From Chionis minor (taxonomy: Eukaryota; Chordata; Aves; Charadriiformes; Chionididae): 64,000 bases of DNA. Positions 25,823-38,120 of this stretch are shown here, piece by piece. The stretch covers positions 82,920 to 146,919 of the forward strand of contig VZSF01002153.1 of the NCBI GenBank assembly GCA_013398295.1, written 5' to 3'. The notes below the pieces were generated by a model. It ran no database searches and had not been told where the DNA came from. It saw nothing but the letters and a program-made list of their open reading frames with translations. Position 1 is the stretch's first letter, and the number at the start of each line of letters is the position of its first letter. The translations under genes were made by a program, and so were the position numbers.

Positions 25823-27936
25823 TGAAGTTTTTCCCAAAATAATCTGTCTTACATAGACACTGGAACAGGGCAATTTCTTTGATTTTCCTCCAAATTTTGA
25901 AATAAGGAATGAAGTATGAACTGCCTAGAGTTTTGGGCTTTTTTTTTTTGTTGTGTTGGTTGGGGTTTTTTTTAACAATATCTGCTGCTTGTTCCGTTTT
26001 CTATCAACAAACATATATTCCTCAGCAGTCTGGTTTTGTTAAAAGCTGGAAGAGTTCCATTGAGGGGAGCCAAAGGATTTTTATTTTTTTTCCCTTTTGT
26101 CCACCCTGGGAAGCTCTACTTTGAAGCATCTGTGGTGACCCGCACTGATTGAAAACAATATATTTTGAAAAGCTATTCTCTGAGTATCCATGTAGTGACT
26201 GAAGAAAGAACTTAGTGCCAAAAGGTGTTACTTTTCTCTGACAGCCCAATGCATATGAATAGTCAAAATATAAAATTAAGAGATCTTGTCTAGATTGAAA
26301 AGAAAGAGGCAGAACTTACTAAGAGTTTATAGGATGAACTTGCCCCTACTTTTGTTCTCTTTTCTTTGACGAGATTTGTAGGGATTTTTTTCTGGAAATG
26401 ACAGTAAAGCGTTGTTAGAATACTAAAGATACTAATGAAAAGACTGTATAGCTTCAACATTTTGTGAGCGCTTTGTGGAAAGGATTGCTGGAGTCAATTT
26501 TGAGTGAATTTTGAGCCTCTCAGGCAATTGTAGTTTTCTGCTTTTAATGAACTGTTATTAGGTATCTGAGGAGAAAGAATGAGGTCCATCAAATGAGAGA
26601 GTTCTCTCTCTTGTCAGATCAAAGAATATAAAAGAAGTTTTTTAAACAGTTATTTAACACTCTAAATATCTACTGTGACAGGCCAGTAACCCTCATACTA
26701 GGGGGACGGGATTTTGAGAAGAAAACTATCGGTCACCCAGTCTCTCATGAATACTCTGGAAAGCTGTAGCTGCTGCTTCTGTCAGGTGACACGGTGTCTT
26801 GTGTTTGCTGTAGGCATTCCATGTATCCACTTGGATCCCATTTTGGAGGCACACCCATGTCATCTTGGATTTTATGATTTGTACTAAATCATTTGATCCA
26901 CCTTCAGCCTGAAGAAAGCTCGTTGTCATGGTTTGGGCTCTATTGTCCCAAACAGGCAGAGCAACGGATGTTCCCTCTCTCCTGCAGAACAGGAGAGAGA
27001 GAGAGAAAAGGGGAGACTGGTTTAGTAGGATCTAAACTACTTTAATGAAATATAAAAAATAAAATAATAAAAATGAAAATAATGAAATATATACAAAACT
27101 GTATCAAGCTCCCAGGATGACAGTCACATCACCAGCAGGCACTGGGGAAGTCCCAGTGGACTCAGTGATGGACAGGAACTGGATTCTGGGTCTGGATTCA
27201 GGAACAGACAGATTGGGATCAAAGGCAGATGAACAGGCAGAGTCCTCCTTGAACACTAGCCATTGAAGAAAGCATCTGACCCTTTGGTCCTTCAGCTTTT
27301 ATACTCAGCATGCGGCGGATGGGATGGACTACCCTGTTGGTCAGTTTTGGGTCACCTGTCCTGTCTGCTCCTCCCCACAGGTGTGACCCCTCTACGCTTT
27401 TCCGCTTCCAACTCTCCAACGGGGCAATTATCAAAGTTGGCTGCCCTTGGTTGTGATAGCAATAAGGATAAGCAGGAGCCTCTCTGCACCCCATGCCTTG
27501 GCATCAACCAAAAACACGGGTCTGACCACTCTGAGAGTGAGCAGTTTTCTGCACAACATGCTGGTAATTTCTGCAGTCAGAAGAGGCTTAGTTAGAAAGT
27601 AGAGTTACTGAACAAAATTGGTCCTGTTTTAGCTCAAACCAGGACGTTTGTACAGCTGGCTGCTGTGACGTGCTCTCGTTTTTCTTCTGGTGTGGAAGCA
27701 GGTTCCCCAGACGCAGTTTGCCAGTCAGCTGTACTTAACCCACAGGAGAAAACCCTTGTTTCTCTAAAGGGGTCTGTATAAATGGCCAGACCAGAAGCTG
27801 TAGGAGAAGGGCTTTGATCAGGTAGAGGGGAAGAGAAGAAAGGCTAAATACCTCTCTGCTTAGGTACTACATGCACACCTGGCCCTGCGTGGACTATGTG
27901 CAGGGTATACTATTTTGACTGTTGGCAGATTTCAAA
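25823..27936. repeat. Copy 1 of an apparently identical 2114-bp duplicated segment
   Basis: The segment starts tgaagtttttcccaaaataa and ends gttggcagatttcaaa. The same 2114 bases follow again at 27938-30051 with a constant offset of 2115. All the open frames inside translate identically in both copies, and I saw no mismatch on reading, including in the homopolymers and the (GA)n run. It contains about 1.1 kb of single-copy-like sequence, a whole solo LTR and about 290 bp of downstream flank. The copy boundaries coincide with no repeat ends, which argues against a transposition origin. Confidence 0.95.
26924..27646 (-). mobile_element. Solo LTR of an avian endogenous retrovirus, antisense to the host gene (copy 1)
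   Basis: Read on the minus strand the element begins with TGTCCTGGTTTGAGCTAAAA-like sequence (first base imperfect here) and ends AGAGCCCAAACCATGACA. These are the paired termini of a common bird LTR as I recall it. A TATAAAA box lies at 27297-27303 (minus strand), and an ATTAAA polyadenylation-type signal at 27051-27056. A (GA)n run lies close to the 3' end. The length is about 720 bp. No gag, pol or env sequence is adjacent, so this is a solo LTR left by recombination. I found no convincing target-site duplication. The ERV class is not settled from memory. Confidence 0.8.
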
Positions 27937-27937
27937 N
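27937..27937. other. Undetermined base (N) at the duplication junction: probable contig join
   Basis: A single N lies exactly between the two identical copies. A one-base placeholder at a perfect head-to-tail junction points to a scaffolding or gap-closing join and not to an uncertain base call. Confidence 0.85.
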
Positions 27938-30051
27938 TGAAGTTTTTCCCAAAATAATCTGTCTTACATAGACACTGGAACAGGGCAATTTCTTTGATTT
28001 TCCTCCAAATTTTGAAATAAGGAATGAAGTATGAACTGCCTAGAGTTTTGGGCTTTTTTTTTTTGTTGTGTTGGTTGGGGTTTTTTTTAACAATATCTGC
28101 TGCTTGTTCCGTTTTCTATCAACAAACATATATTCCTCAGCAGTCTGGTTTTGTTAAAAGCTGGAAGAGTTCCATTGAGGGGAGCCAAAGGATTTTTATT
28201 TTTTTTCCCTTTTGTCCACCCTGGGAAGCTCTACTTTGAAGCATCTGTGGTGACCCGCACTGATTGAAAACAATATATTTTGAAAAGCTATTCTCTGAGT
28301 ATCCATGTAGTGACTGAAGAAAGAACTTAGTGCCAAAAGGTGTTACTTTTCTCTGACAGCCCAATGCATATGAATAGTCAAAATATAAAATTAAGAGATC
28401 TTGTCTAGATTGAAAAGAAAGAGGCAGAACTTACTAAGAGTTTATAGGATGAACTTGCCCCTACTTTTGTTCTCTTTTCTTTGACGAGATTTGTAGGGAT
28501 TTTTTTCTGGAAATGACAGTAAAGCGTTGTTAGAATACTAAAGATACTAATGAAAAGACTGTATAGCTTCAACATTTTGTGAGCGCTTTGTGGAAAGGAT
28601 TGCTGGAGTCAATTTTGAGTGAATTTTGAGCCTCTCAGGCAATTGTAGTTTTCTGCTTTTAATGAACTGTTATTAGGTATCTGAGGAGAAAGAATGAGGT
28701 CCATCAAATGAGAGAGTTCTCTCTCTTGTCAGATCAAAGAATATAAAAGAAGTTTTTTAAACAGTTATTTAACACTCTAAATATCTACTGTGACAGGCCA
28801 GTAACCCTCATACTAGGGGGACGGGATTTTGAGAAGAAAACTATCGGTCACCCAGTCTCTCATGAATACTCTGGAAAGCTGTAGCTGCTGCTTCTGTCAG
28901 GTGACACGGTGTCTTGTGTTTGCTGTAGGCATTCCATGTATCCACTTGGATCCCATTTTGGAGGCACACCCATGTCATCTTGGATTTTATGATTTGTACT
29001 AAATCATTTGATCCACCTTCAGCCTGAAGAAAGCTCGTTGTCATGGTTTGGGCTCTATTGTCCCAAACAGGCAGAGCAACGGATGTTCCCTCTCTCCTGC
29101 AGAACAGGAGAGAGAGAGAGAAAAGGGGAGACTGGTTTAGTAGGATCTAAACTACTTTAATGAAATATAAAAAATAAAATAATAAAAATGAAAATAATGA
29201 AATATATACAAAACTGTATCAAGCTCCCAGGATGACAGTCACATCACCAGCAGGCACTGGGGAAGTCCCAGTGGACTCAGTGATGGACAGGAACTGGATT
29301 CTGGGTCTGGATTCAGGAACAGACAGATTGGGATCAAAGGCAGATGAACAGGCAGAGTCCTCCTTGAACACTAGCCATTGAAGAAAGCATCTGACCCTTT
29401 GGTCCTTCAGCTTTTATACTCAGCATGCGGCGGATGGGATGGACTACCCTGTTGGTCAGTTTTGGGTCACCTGTCCTGTCTGCTCCTCCCCACAGGTGTG
29501 ACCCCTCTACGCTTTTCCGCTTCCAACTCTCCAACGGGGCAATTATCAAAGTTGGCTGCCCTTGGTTGTGATAGCAATAAGGATAAGCAGGAGCCTCTCT
29601 GCACCCCATGCCTTGGCATCAACCAAAAACACGGGTCTGACCACTCTGAGAGTGAGCAGTTTTCTGCACAACATGCTGGTAATTTCTGCAGTCAGAAGAG
29701 GCTTAGTTAGAAAGTAGAGTTACTGAACAAAATTGGTCCTGTTTTAGCTCAAACCAGGACGTTTGTACAGCTGGCTGCTGTGACGTGCTCTCGTTTTTCT
29801 TCTGGTGTGGAAGCAGGTTCCCCAGACGCAGTTTGCCAGTCAGCTGTACTTAACCCACAGGAGAAAACCCTTGTTTCTCTAAAGGGGTCTGTATAAATGG
29901 CCAGACCAGAAGCTGTAGGAGAAGGGCTTTGATCAGGTAGAGGGGAAGAGAAGAAAGGCTAAATACCTCTCTGCTTAGGTACTACATGCACACCTGGCCC
30001 TGCGTGGACTATGTGCAGGGTATACTATTTTGACTGTTGGCAGATTTCAAA
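27938..30051. repeat. Copy 2 of the 2114-bp duplicated segment
   Basis: This is a direct repeat of 25823-27936, beginning immediately after the single N at 27937. At its end (…cagatttcaaa) the sequence continues into unique intron (tggtaatattt…). At the left end of copy 1 the preceding unique sequence is …cgccagctttgt. This is the pattern expected when the end of one contig and the start of the next cover the same 2114 bases and were joined without merging. Confidence 0.95.
29039..29761 (-). mobile_element. Same solo LTR in copy 2 of the duplicated segment
   Basis: This is identical to the LTR at 26924-27646, shifted by 2115, with its TATA box at 29412-29418. If the duplication is an assembly artefact, this is the same genomic element reported twice and should be counted once. 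It would otherwise look like two independent insertions of unusually perfect identity. Confidence 0.8.
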
Positions 30052-30731
30052 TGGTAATATTTTTTTAATTACTGCAGAGTTATATAGCATGCTCTTGTGG
30101 GCAGGGAGGGGATTAAGAATTGATTTTTGTCTACGCATTAAGAAGACTTGATGGCAACACAGTTAATAAAATACTGCTGTGAATTGTGCCTTGGTTCATA
30201 TGCAACTCAGGGTCATATTTCTCCATGAGGTTTATCATCAAAAGATTTATTGATGGTACAGATATTTCTCTCAACATCCGAAAGGCACACTTGACACATG
30301 TTAATATTAGTAGGTTTGGTATAATCTGGAGGCACAAATATGGTCTAAATGTTTTGTGAAAAGGGTCCTGAAAATGTTTGTGTTCTAACATGAAGGTAAA
30401 ATAGTACCTCATTTACAAAACACTATTGAGCAGAAGCAAGAAGAATTAAGTTTCATGAAGGGATTAATGTATTAACCCAGGATATGAAGTATGTGTCTTG
30501 CTCTGTTCCTCTTTAGATTTCCTCTGCCACCTTTCTTTGAGCCTTTCCTTTTTGGCTTGAAGTCCTCCACTGCAAAGTGAAAGAAATACTGCTATACTAA
30601 TTCCTCCTTCATTTTGTCAGGATAAGTTGGTTGATGATGATTAAAGCTTACTGTACTGTGAAAATGGTGTGAAAAAGGGAAGCACTCTGCTCGCCTGCTG
30701 GACTGGCATAACCTTCTTAGAACAGCATTAG

Positions 30732-31082
<351 letters not shown>

Positions 31083-32110
31083 TAGATCCTTGTAAAGACA
31101 TGCAAAAAAAAAAAGCTTTCCAGATGGATTAGTAATTTGTGGCACAAGGATTAGCAAAAGTGATTCTGTGTTTTGATGGACAATTTACATCTTGAAAAGT
31201 CTCATTCAAATGCCTTGTTGGGAGTTCATGTGAGGAGCACAAGGATTATTATCAGTTTTTTATCCTTCTTTACTGCTGAACTGTGTGGCAGCTTGTTTCC
31301 ATTTATAAATGACGGCAAGAAGTCAGAATTGTCATTGAAGCAGATATTTTGTGGGGGTTTTTTTACCCCTGTGCTGTAGTTAAACTTTCAACGCGTGCAA
31401 TGCAGTCTGCTATACATACTGATTTAATAGCAGGTGTCTCTATCAAACTTTCTATGTAGATAAAATGTGTTGTGAAATAAAATGTTGAATCTCTTTTTAC
31501 AGAAAAATCTTTAGGGTATCAAAGTACATCAGAGGAAAAAACAATTCGTGGTCACTTTTATAAAGACACTATCGTAAGCATGCATTATTTAGCACTCTTA
31601 AGATCGTATCGGTACTTTCAAGATATGCTTCCTTTTTCAGGAGAACCATAGGTAATTTAGCTGAGGTGTATTAAGTTGAATGTGGCAAGCAAAATGGAAA
31701 TTAGTGGCATGTTTTAAGATACAATATACAAAAGTATGTGTATTTTTGAAGTAACTTCTGTATTATAAAAGATTATGTGGGATTTCTGTGTGCACTGAAG
31801 TACATAGTAATAGTAAGTTGTGCTACAGTCTGGTGAGAACTTGGTACAGATGAGCTTCTTTCTACTATTCTAGAAAATATTTAAGAATATGTTTTAAATT
31901 TGCATCCAGGTTTCATTCATTTTAGTGTAATTTAAAGATGACAAAATTCTTTCCAGAATTAAACTTGTGACACTTCTGTGTGAAATAATTTACACACATA
32001 AAAGAGACAAAATGAGTCTTTATCATTAAAGTTCATCCCTTCTCTATGCTGAAATACACAAGCAGCAAATGTTATGATGGACTTCACTCTTTTGAGAATG
32101 GATAAAATCT

Positions 32111-32140
32111 TGGGGGTTGGTTGTTTTGGGGGTTTTTTTG
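32111..32140. repeat. Short G/T-only tract
   Basis: Pure G/T run: tgggggttggttgttttggg followed by ggtttttttg. It lies about 1.2 kb downstream of the exon. The G-runs are too few and uneven for a confident quadruplex call. Confidence 0.8.
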
Positions 32141-33755
32141 CAGTTCATTATAGAATTTCTGTTGATAGCATTTGATTCAAAATTTCATACCTGCAGCCTT
32201 TTACCGGTATAGTAGGCTGATTTTAATGTGCAAGAAAACTACTGTCATAACCGTGTTCAGGTTTACAGAGATTTTGTACTGAAAATGGGGCTTGCTTTGC
32301 TGGTGTTTTTGTTGTGGCTTGCTGTGCCGGTGTCAATTGTTGTAGCAAGGACCTGGAATTTTTTTTTTTCTAGTTGTGTGTAAGGTGGAAAGCTGGAGAG
32401 TCAGAGGACATCCATTGTCTCGATTTACAGCATTGTTTGAACAGTCAACAAAGTCTTGCCATCTCTCTGCATTGCTGAGATGCCTGAATCTTCTTGGGAT
32501 TCACAAACTAGATATTCCCTGCCTGTCATGCTTGCATGACCCACTCTGGGAAACGTTTCCAGGAAATACCTCCCAGGTCAGCCCTTACGCAAAACTGAAA
32601 ATTAAATTATGTCCCTGCTTTTCAATAAGAACACTTTTTCTTGTTTGGACTTAGAATGTGGGACCTCTGCGTTGAAATTTCCCTTTTGTCTGCTTTGGAG
32701 TAAAAGTTTGAAGCCAGATCAGTCATCTTCCACAAAACAATCCTGAAACACAGGGAAGTGAGCTCTTGAAATTGTTGTTTTACTTGGTATGAAGAGCACA
32801 GTACTCATTGTATCATAGAAAGGGTAGGAATTTAACTTACCATAGTGGTTAGGATGCTCGTAGGAGAGCTCCTTTGTGGATCTATTAGCTCTGTTGCTGC
32901 ATCACAAAAGTTAAATGGATTTAAATCAGGATACTGGATGTAGCTAGCCCGTCTTTCATTGCAGTAACAAAGGTCATTAAAGAACGTGGATAGAAGTAAT
33001 ACTTGAACTGCATTTTGAAACACTTTCATGCTGCTTTAGAAGATTATTGCCCTTCATATATGCCATTCTGTTCAGGTAAAAAAACCTGAGTCTAATCCTT
33101 ATGAATCACTTCAGACAAAATTGCTGGTAGGTAGACAGGTAGAGTGAATAAGATTGAAAGTGACTTTCTGAGTCGTTGAATGCAGGTACTCAAATCATAA
33201 TCACTTCTTTAAACTGGTTGAGCTGCGTGCTACAAGTAGCTTGGTTTCTTGCCTTTCTCATCCTGTTGGATGTCTGCTTCACCACTGCTCTCTTATGATG
33301 CTTTGAAATTCACTAAATTCTACCCCAAGTGTTTTCATAGCTGTGAAGGCATGAAATTATACTCACTGCTCATGTCAACAATTACTTTTTTTTTTTAAAT
33401 TCAATGTCTTCCCCAGCCCTGCTGGGACCTTCATAATACATTTAAAGAAAATGATCATGGTTTCTTAAAGGCTTCTTTTCATGAAACTGAATATGCCAGT
33501 CTCCTTTAGCTTTCTCATACAAGAGTATGTTTCATTCCTTCATGCCGTCGTTAGGAATAACTATACCATAAACAGTATCACAGACAAAATCTCTATTACA
33601 CTATGGCATTAATCCTGCCCTTTTTCCAGGAGCCACCTTTGCCTTTCTTCACAACTGCATAACTTTCAGAGAGGATAGTCTTTGCCGGAGCAGAACAGTA
33701 AGGTCTTTCCCTTCCTCACTCATTTTCTAGCAGTGGGTTCTAGCTTTTGGTAGAC

Positions 33756-33772
33756 TTTTTTTTTTTTTTTTT
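33756..33772. repeat. Poly-T run (17 T)
   Basis: A homopolymer of 17 T follows tagac. No retroposed element with a matching minus-strand body could be recognised to its right. Confidence 0.9.
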
Positions 33773-36700
33773 GCATAGTACTAAGAAAACATGACTTGGC
33801 ATTTCTTAACACTGTTCACATAAATCAATGTACTTAATGCTGTTACAGTCCTCAAGGTTATCCAGTTCTTGCTATATTTGTTCTGATCATCCTTTGTCTT
33901 AACAGTGCCTGCAGATTTTGTTTCATTAGAAATTTCATTAACACAAAAATGCTAAAGAATATTAATGCCAAGAAGGAAGAGCTTTGCTTATAATCATTCT
34001 CTGTACTGACCATGAGCTGTTCTTTCAGTGCAGCACAATTTCCTACACATCTTTTATACATCTTAACTAATTGTCTGTCCTTAGATAGTCCTATATCAAG
34101 TGTTTTAATAAAGTCCAGGTTAGATATACTTTGTTTAAAAAAGGATTTATTGTCTAGCCAGATCCTTTGAGTTAAGTCATGATGGATTTTTATTCCATTT
34201 TGATACATGTTAATGTCTCTAATAGCTTTCCATTCTTTCTCTGCTTCCTCCTTTTTTCCCCTACCTCATCCCGTTATTGATGCCAGAATTGGTTAGCTTG
34301 TGTTACTTTTTCCATGTTGTCATTGTGTGTACTGACATTTGTGGCCAATATAAAATTTTTGTTAATCTAGATTTGCAGAAATCTGGACTAATGTGTGAAT
34401 TTGAAATTATGGTGGAAATGGGTAGTATGTAAATTAAAAAAAAATTAAATGGGGGCAGTGATGTCATCTGTTAAGATACAAGAGATAGCATTTTTCCTAT
34501 TTCAGTTTAAGGTGGTATTAGTGAGATTAGATGCTGAAACTGTAAGAGAGAACAATTCCCCATTAGTTCAAAGAGTATCAGCTTTGAGAACTGGAATCTT
34601 GTTCTTTTAAAGTATGGCTAGTTACATCTTTGTGGTTATTATTTGCTTTGCGCATCCTTAAAGAAATGTATTGAATATTTGGTTTTGCTATCATGCTTCT
34701 AAACCTATAGGCTGTCTTTTCCAAGGGTGTCTAATCTGAGCTATTCTACTTCTCCCTTTTGTTTCCCAACGCATCGAATAGCAAGGTTATAACACCGGTG
34801 GGAAGTGAGTTTCCTTTGTTTCTTAGTTTCCCAACTTGCGAGCAACAGAGAGCTTTTTCCTTTTTAGTTGAAAATTGACTTGACTTGGTAAAATAACTCT
34901 TCTTTCTGCTCCCTACCTCTGCCACTGCAGTATGCATTGCTGAATTTCTGAGGATTTTCTAGAATAATTTTTTTCTCTGCTGTTTTCTGCCTCTCTGGAG
35001 TTGTAACTGTTGAAAGGAATGTCTTAGATAATCAACCATAAAACTAGTGGGAGCTCAAAGGCAAAAAGTAATACAAGGGAATTTGAAGAATACGCATATA
35101 AGCAAATAAAATATCATATTGCATATCCTCCAGAATAACAGAGAAAAATGGTTGTGATTCTTTTGAATATTTTTAAATGTAATCACTCAAGACTCATCTG
35201 GTAGATTTGTACCTTTGTCCATTTCAATTATGTGGTGCCACATAAATACAAAAAATCACTTCAGTTCTTTCTTAGCTCATTTCATAATCTGTTTGGCATA
35301 GCTATATTTATGTTATACTGAGGTATAATTCAGAAACTGCCTGTCTTGAGACGGTGACCTTTTTTTTCCCCCCATTTCTTTGTTGCTGTGGAACAAACCA
35401 GAACACACTGAGTTTCTCCTTAAAAAATATTCTTAGAAACATTTTCCATAGCATATTAAAGATGTGGCATTAAAAAAGGTGCATCAAATCCCTGCTGTCC
35501 AAAGCCTTAGCAAACAGAGAGCTTGTCACTTGGACAAACTGACCAGGGAAAAAGGGCAGAGTCAGAACAGCACGCACAGATGGGGAGGAAGGATTGCTTT
35601 GCTGACGAAGGAGAAAGAATTGTTTTCAGGATATTTCATTTATATAACAGCCTGGGGTGTTTGGATGAGAAATCATTAGAATTCTTTTTTCTGTTTCATG
35701 ACAAAAAGGCCACAGAAGTACACCAAGATAAGTTAAAAACATCCATTCGATAACAGAATCTAGAAAAAGCCAGAAGGATCAGAGGCAAAAGAGTCTCATT
35801 CCTCCCAGTGGCAGTACAGCCCGGTATCAAACACTTTTTCTAATCAGATCACCTGAAAGCTCATCAACAAGAGAAACAGAAGTCATCTTTGAGTGCTCAA
35901 GGTGACTTTACAAGCAAATTTAAGGCACTGAAAAGAAATCAAAGATGCCTTTTGCTGAAGCCTTGAGTACTTTGCAGATGGCTGCTCTGGCCATCGATCA
36001 AAGCTATAATCAGGTCACACGGGACAAATGGTAGAGCTCCAGGAGCCGACCAGGCAAGGCTTTTCTGGGTTAGAGGCGGAATGTGTGTGATGCCAAGCAA
36101 GAGTCTCTGCCCATCCCCAGGGAGTGGAGTGTTCAGCAAAGGAGGATGCCATGGGAACATGTCACTTCCAACGATTACACAGGAAGTGGAAAGCTAAATA
36201 CATGACTTCTCGGCCACTGAAGGTTAGAATTTTAATAGTGATTCATTCTTTTCAATATTTTTTTTTTTCTTTCAATTTATCAAGTTTAGCATGTCTGCTG
36301 TCCCCTTTGTCCCTTCAGCTATGCCTGTTTTGCATGGTGGCTCTTGTACAGGGAGGATGTCCCTCTATCAGTAGAAGCTGACCTTAGCAAAGTGCCCCTT
36401 TTTTCATCCTTGTTCATCATCTATATCTTTGGGTCTCTTAATTTTTATTCGATGACAGTTCAACCTGTACAGCACGTTATGGGCGGAAGAGACCTAGATT
36501 AACAAACAGGGATGAATTCCACCTCTGTACCCACCTTCTGTCCGTTTCGGTACATCAGCTTGTAGTGTGGCTTCCTTGGTTCTTTGTTCTTTATTTGTCC
36601 TTATTAATTTTGTCTCAAGTGTGTTGAGAAGAGAGATAATTTCAGTGTTATAATGCACACTGGCAATGAACAGGAAATGGTTGATTCCTCTTCAGTGTAT

Positions 36701-38094
36701 AGCTAGGATGATTCAGTAAGGGCTAAAACCCCCCAGCAGTAGATGATTCTTCTGGGTAGTCTGAAGAGGGGAAGGACATTTAGACTAACAATCAGCGCAT
36801 GTGATCAGGGCAGGTTGTAACAAGGTAAACCAAGTAAACCAGGTTTTGATAACACGCATGCACCATCCCCCCCAGGGACTTCTGTCAGGTTTTCAGACTG
36901 CAACTCAAGTAGCAGCTGAGATACATTACCCTAAGGGTAGGCAAGAAATAAGTATATTCCTTATTTTCTTTATATCTCAGTGTATCTTTGCAGCAGTCTA
37001 CATCTTGGAAGCTCTCATAGCACAAATAAAATGATGTACTGTTTGCAAATTATACATTTATATTATATATTTATATATATAGAATTATACAGAAATTCTG
37101 CTTCTTAGTATTTTGGAGCAACCCGGAGTTAAATTTAAAAGGGAATCCAAGATACTAATAGCCAATCTCTGCATGTCAGCACTGGACAATATAGGCAATG
37201 TAGATTTCCACAGAGAAATTTATAGCTTGAAGCTCATTTTTTATCATTTTACAGTTGAATACGGAGCATATATAGAATAATAATAAAGATATAGAGACAA
37301 AATGCAAATGATTTTAAAACTTGTAAAGCATTTTGCCTTTTATATCCAGTCTGAGCTAGAGTATATGTGTCCTTATTTCATGTGACCCTGCCTTTTGTCA
37401 AGGGATTATTGGAAACAAAAAGGGCCCCGTTCAAAGAGTCCATAGTCAGAAAGCACCAGATTAATTTGCTGAAGATCTGGGAGAAAACTAATGTCCATGA
37501 AAGCACTTGTGATGCTGTAGAAAGATGCCCTTCTAGAAAAAAAGAGTATATTGCTAAGAATTACTTTGATAATCTCATATGCAATAAATTATGTGGAGGT
37601 TTGGAAAGTTGATGGGTTGGCACTTTACAGTCCTGTTTTCCGAAAGTATGATTTTTATAAAGTAAATATTCACATTTTGTTTTTTTTTTTAAACTAAACT
37701 AAGTAGTAGGATATCTGTTAACTTCTCATACTTTAGGCAAATGTTTTTCTGTAGGCCTAGAATTCTTTTCAAACACCTTGTAACTGGTGATTTCTTCAAG
37801 AAAAAGAAGTATCCAGAAGTGCTATTGGAAAGGACATCTGCGGTACTGTTACATATCTTTGAGGTCTATATTGTGTGTGATCTGAGATCCTAGTTTATTT
37901 TTATTATTTGCCCTGGAGTATTTTTTTTTTTTAATCAGAAGTTTGCTGTACTAAAATGGTTTAAATTCAGTCAGTAGGCAAGTCAGGCAGACTCTTTGGT
38001 GCATGTTGAGATTATCAGTAATATTCATTACTTTGCCAAGCTGTCCTATTTTGGTTTAGCAAATTAATAGCAAATTAATTTAGCAATTTAATAG

Positions 38095-38120
38095 CAAATA
38101 AAAGCAATTGCTTTTATTTG
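38095..38120. repeat. Perfect 26-bp palindrome
   Basis: The left half is caaataaaagcaa and the right half is its exact reverse complement, with no spacer. It directly follows a run of imperfect agcaaattaa-type repeats (38058-38097), so it may have arisen from slippage or an inverted copy of that motif. Confidence 0.95.

Noticed and set aside
27263..27595. 110-codon open frame, present twice with identical sequence, suggesting a duplicated small gene
   Set aside because: It lies inside the solo LTR, read against the LTR's own sense strand, and the second copy belongs to the probable assembly duplication.
26924..29761. Two LTRs about 2.1 kb apart read as the ends of a short provirus
   Set aside because: The sequence between them is flank of the duplicated segment with no gag, pol or env similarity and no primer-binding site, and the spacing equals the artefactual duplication offset.
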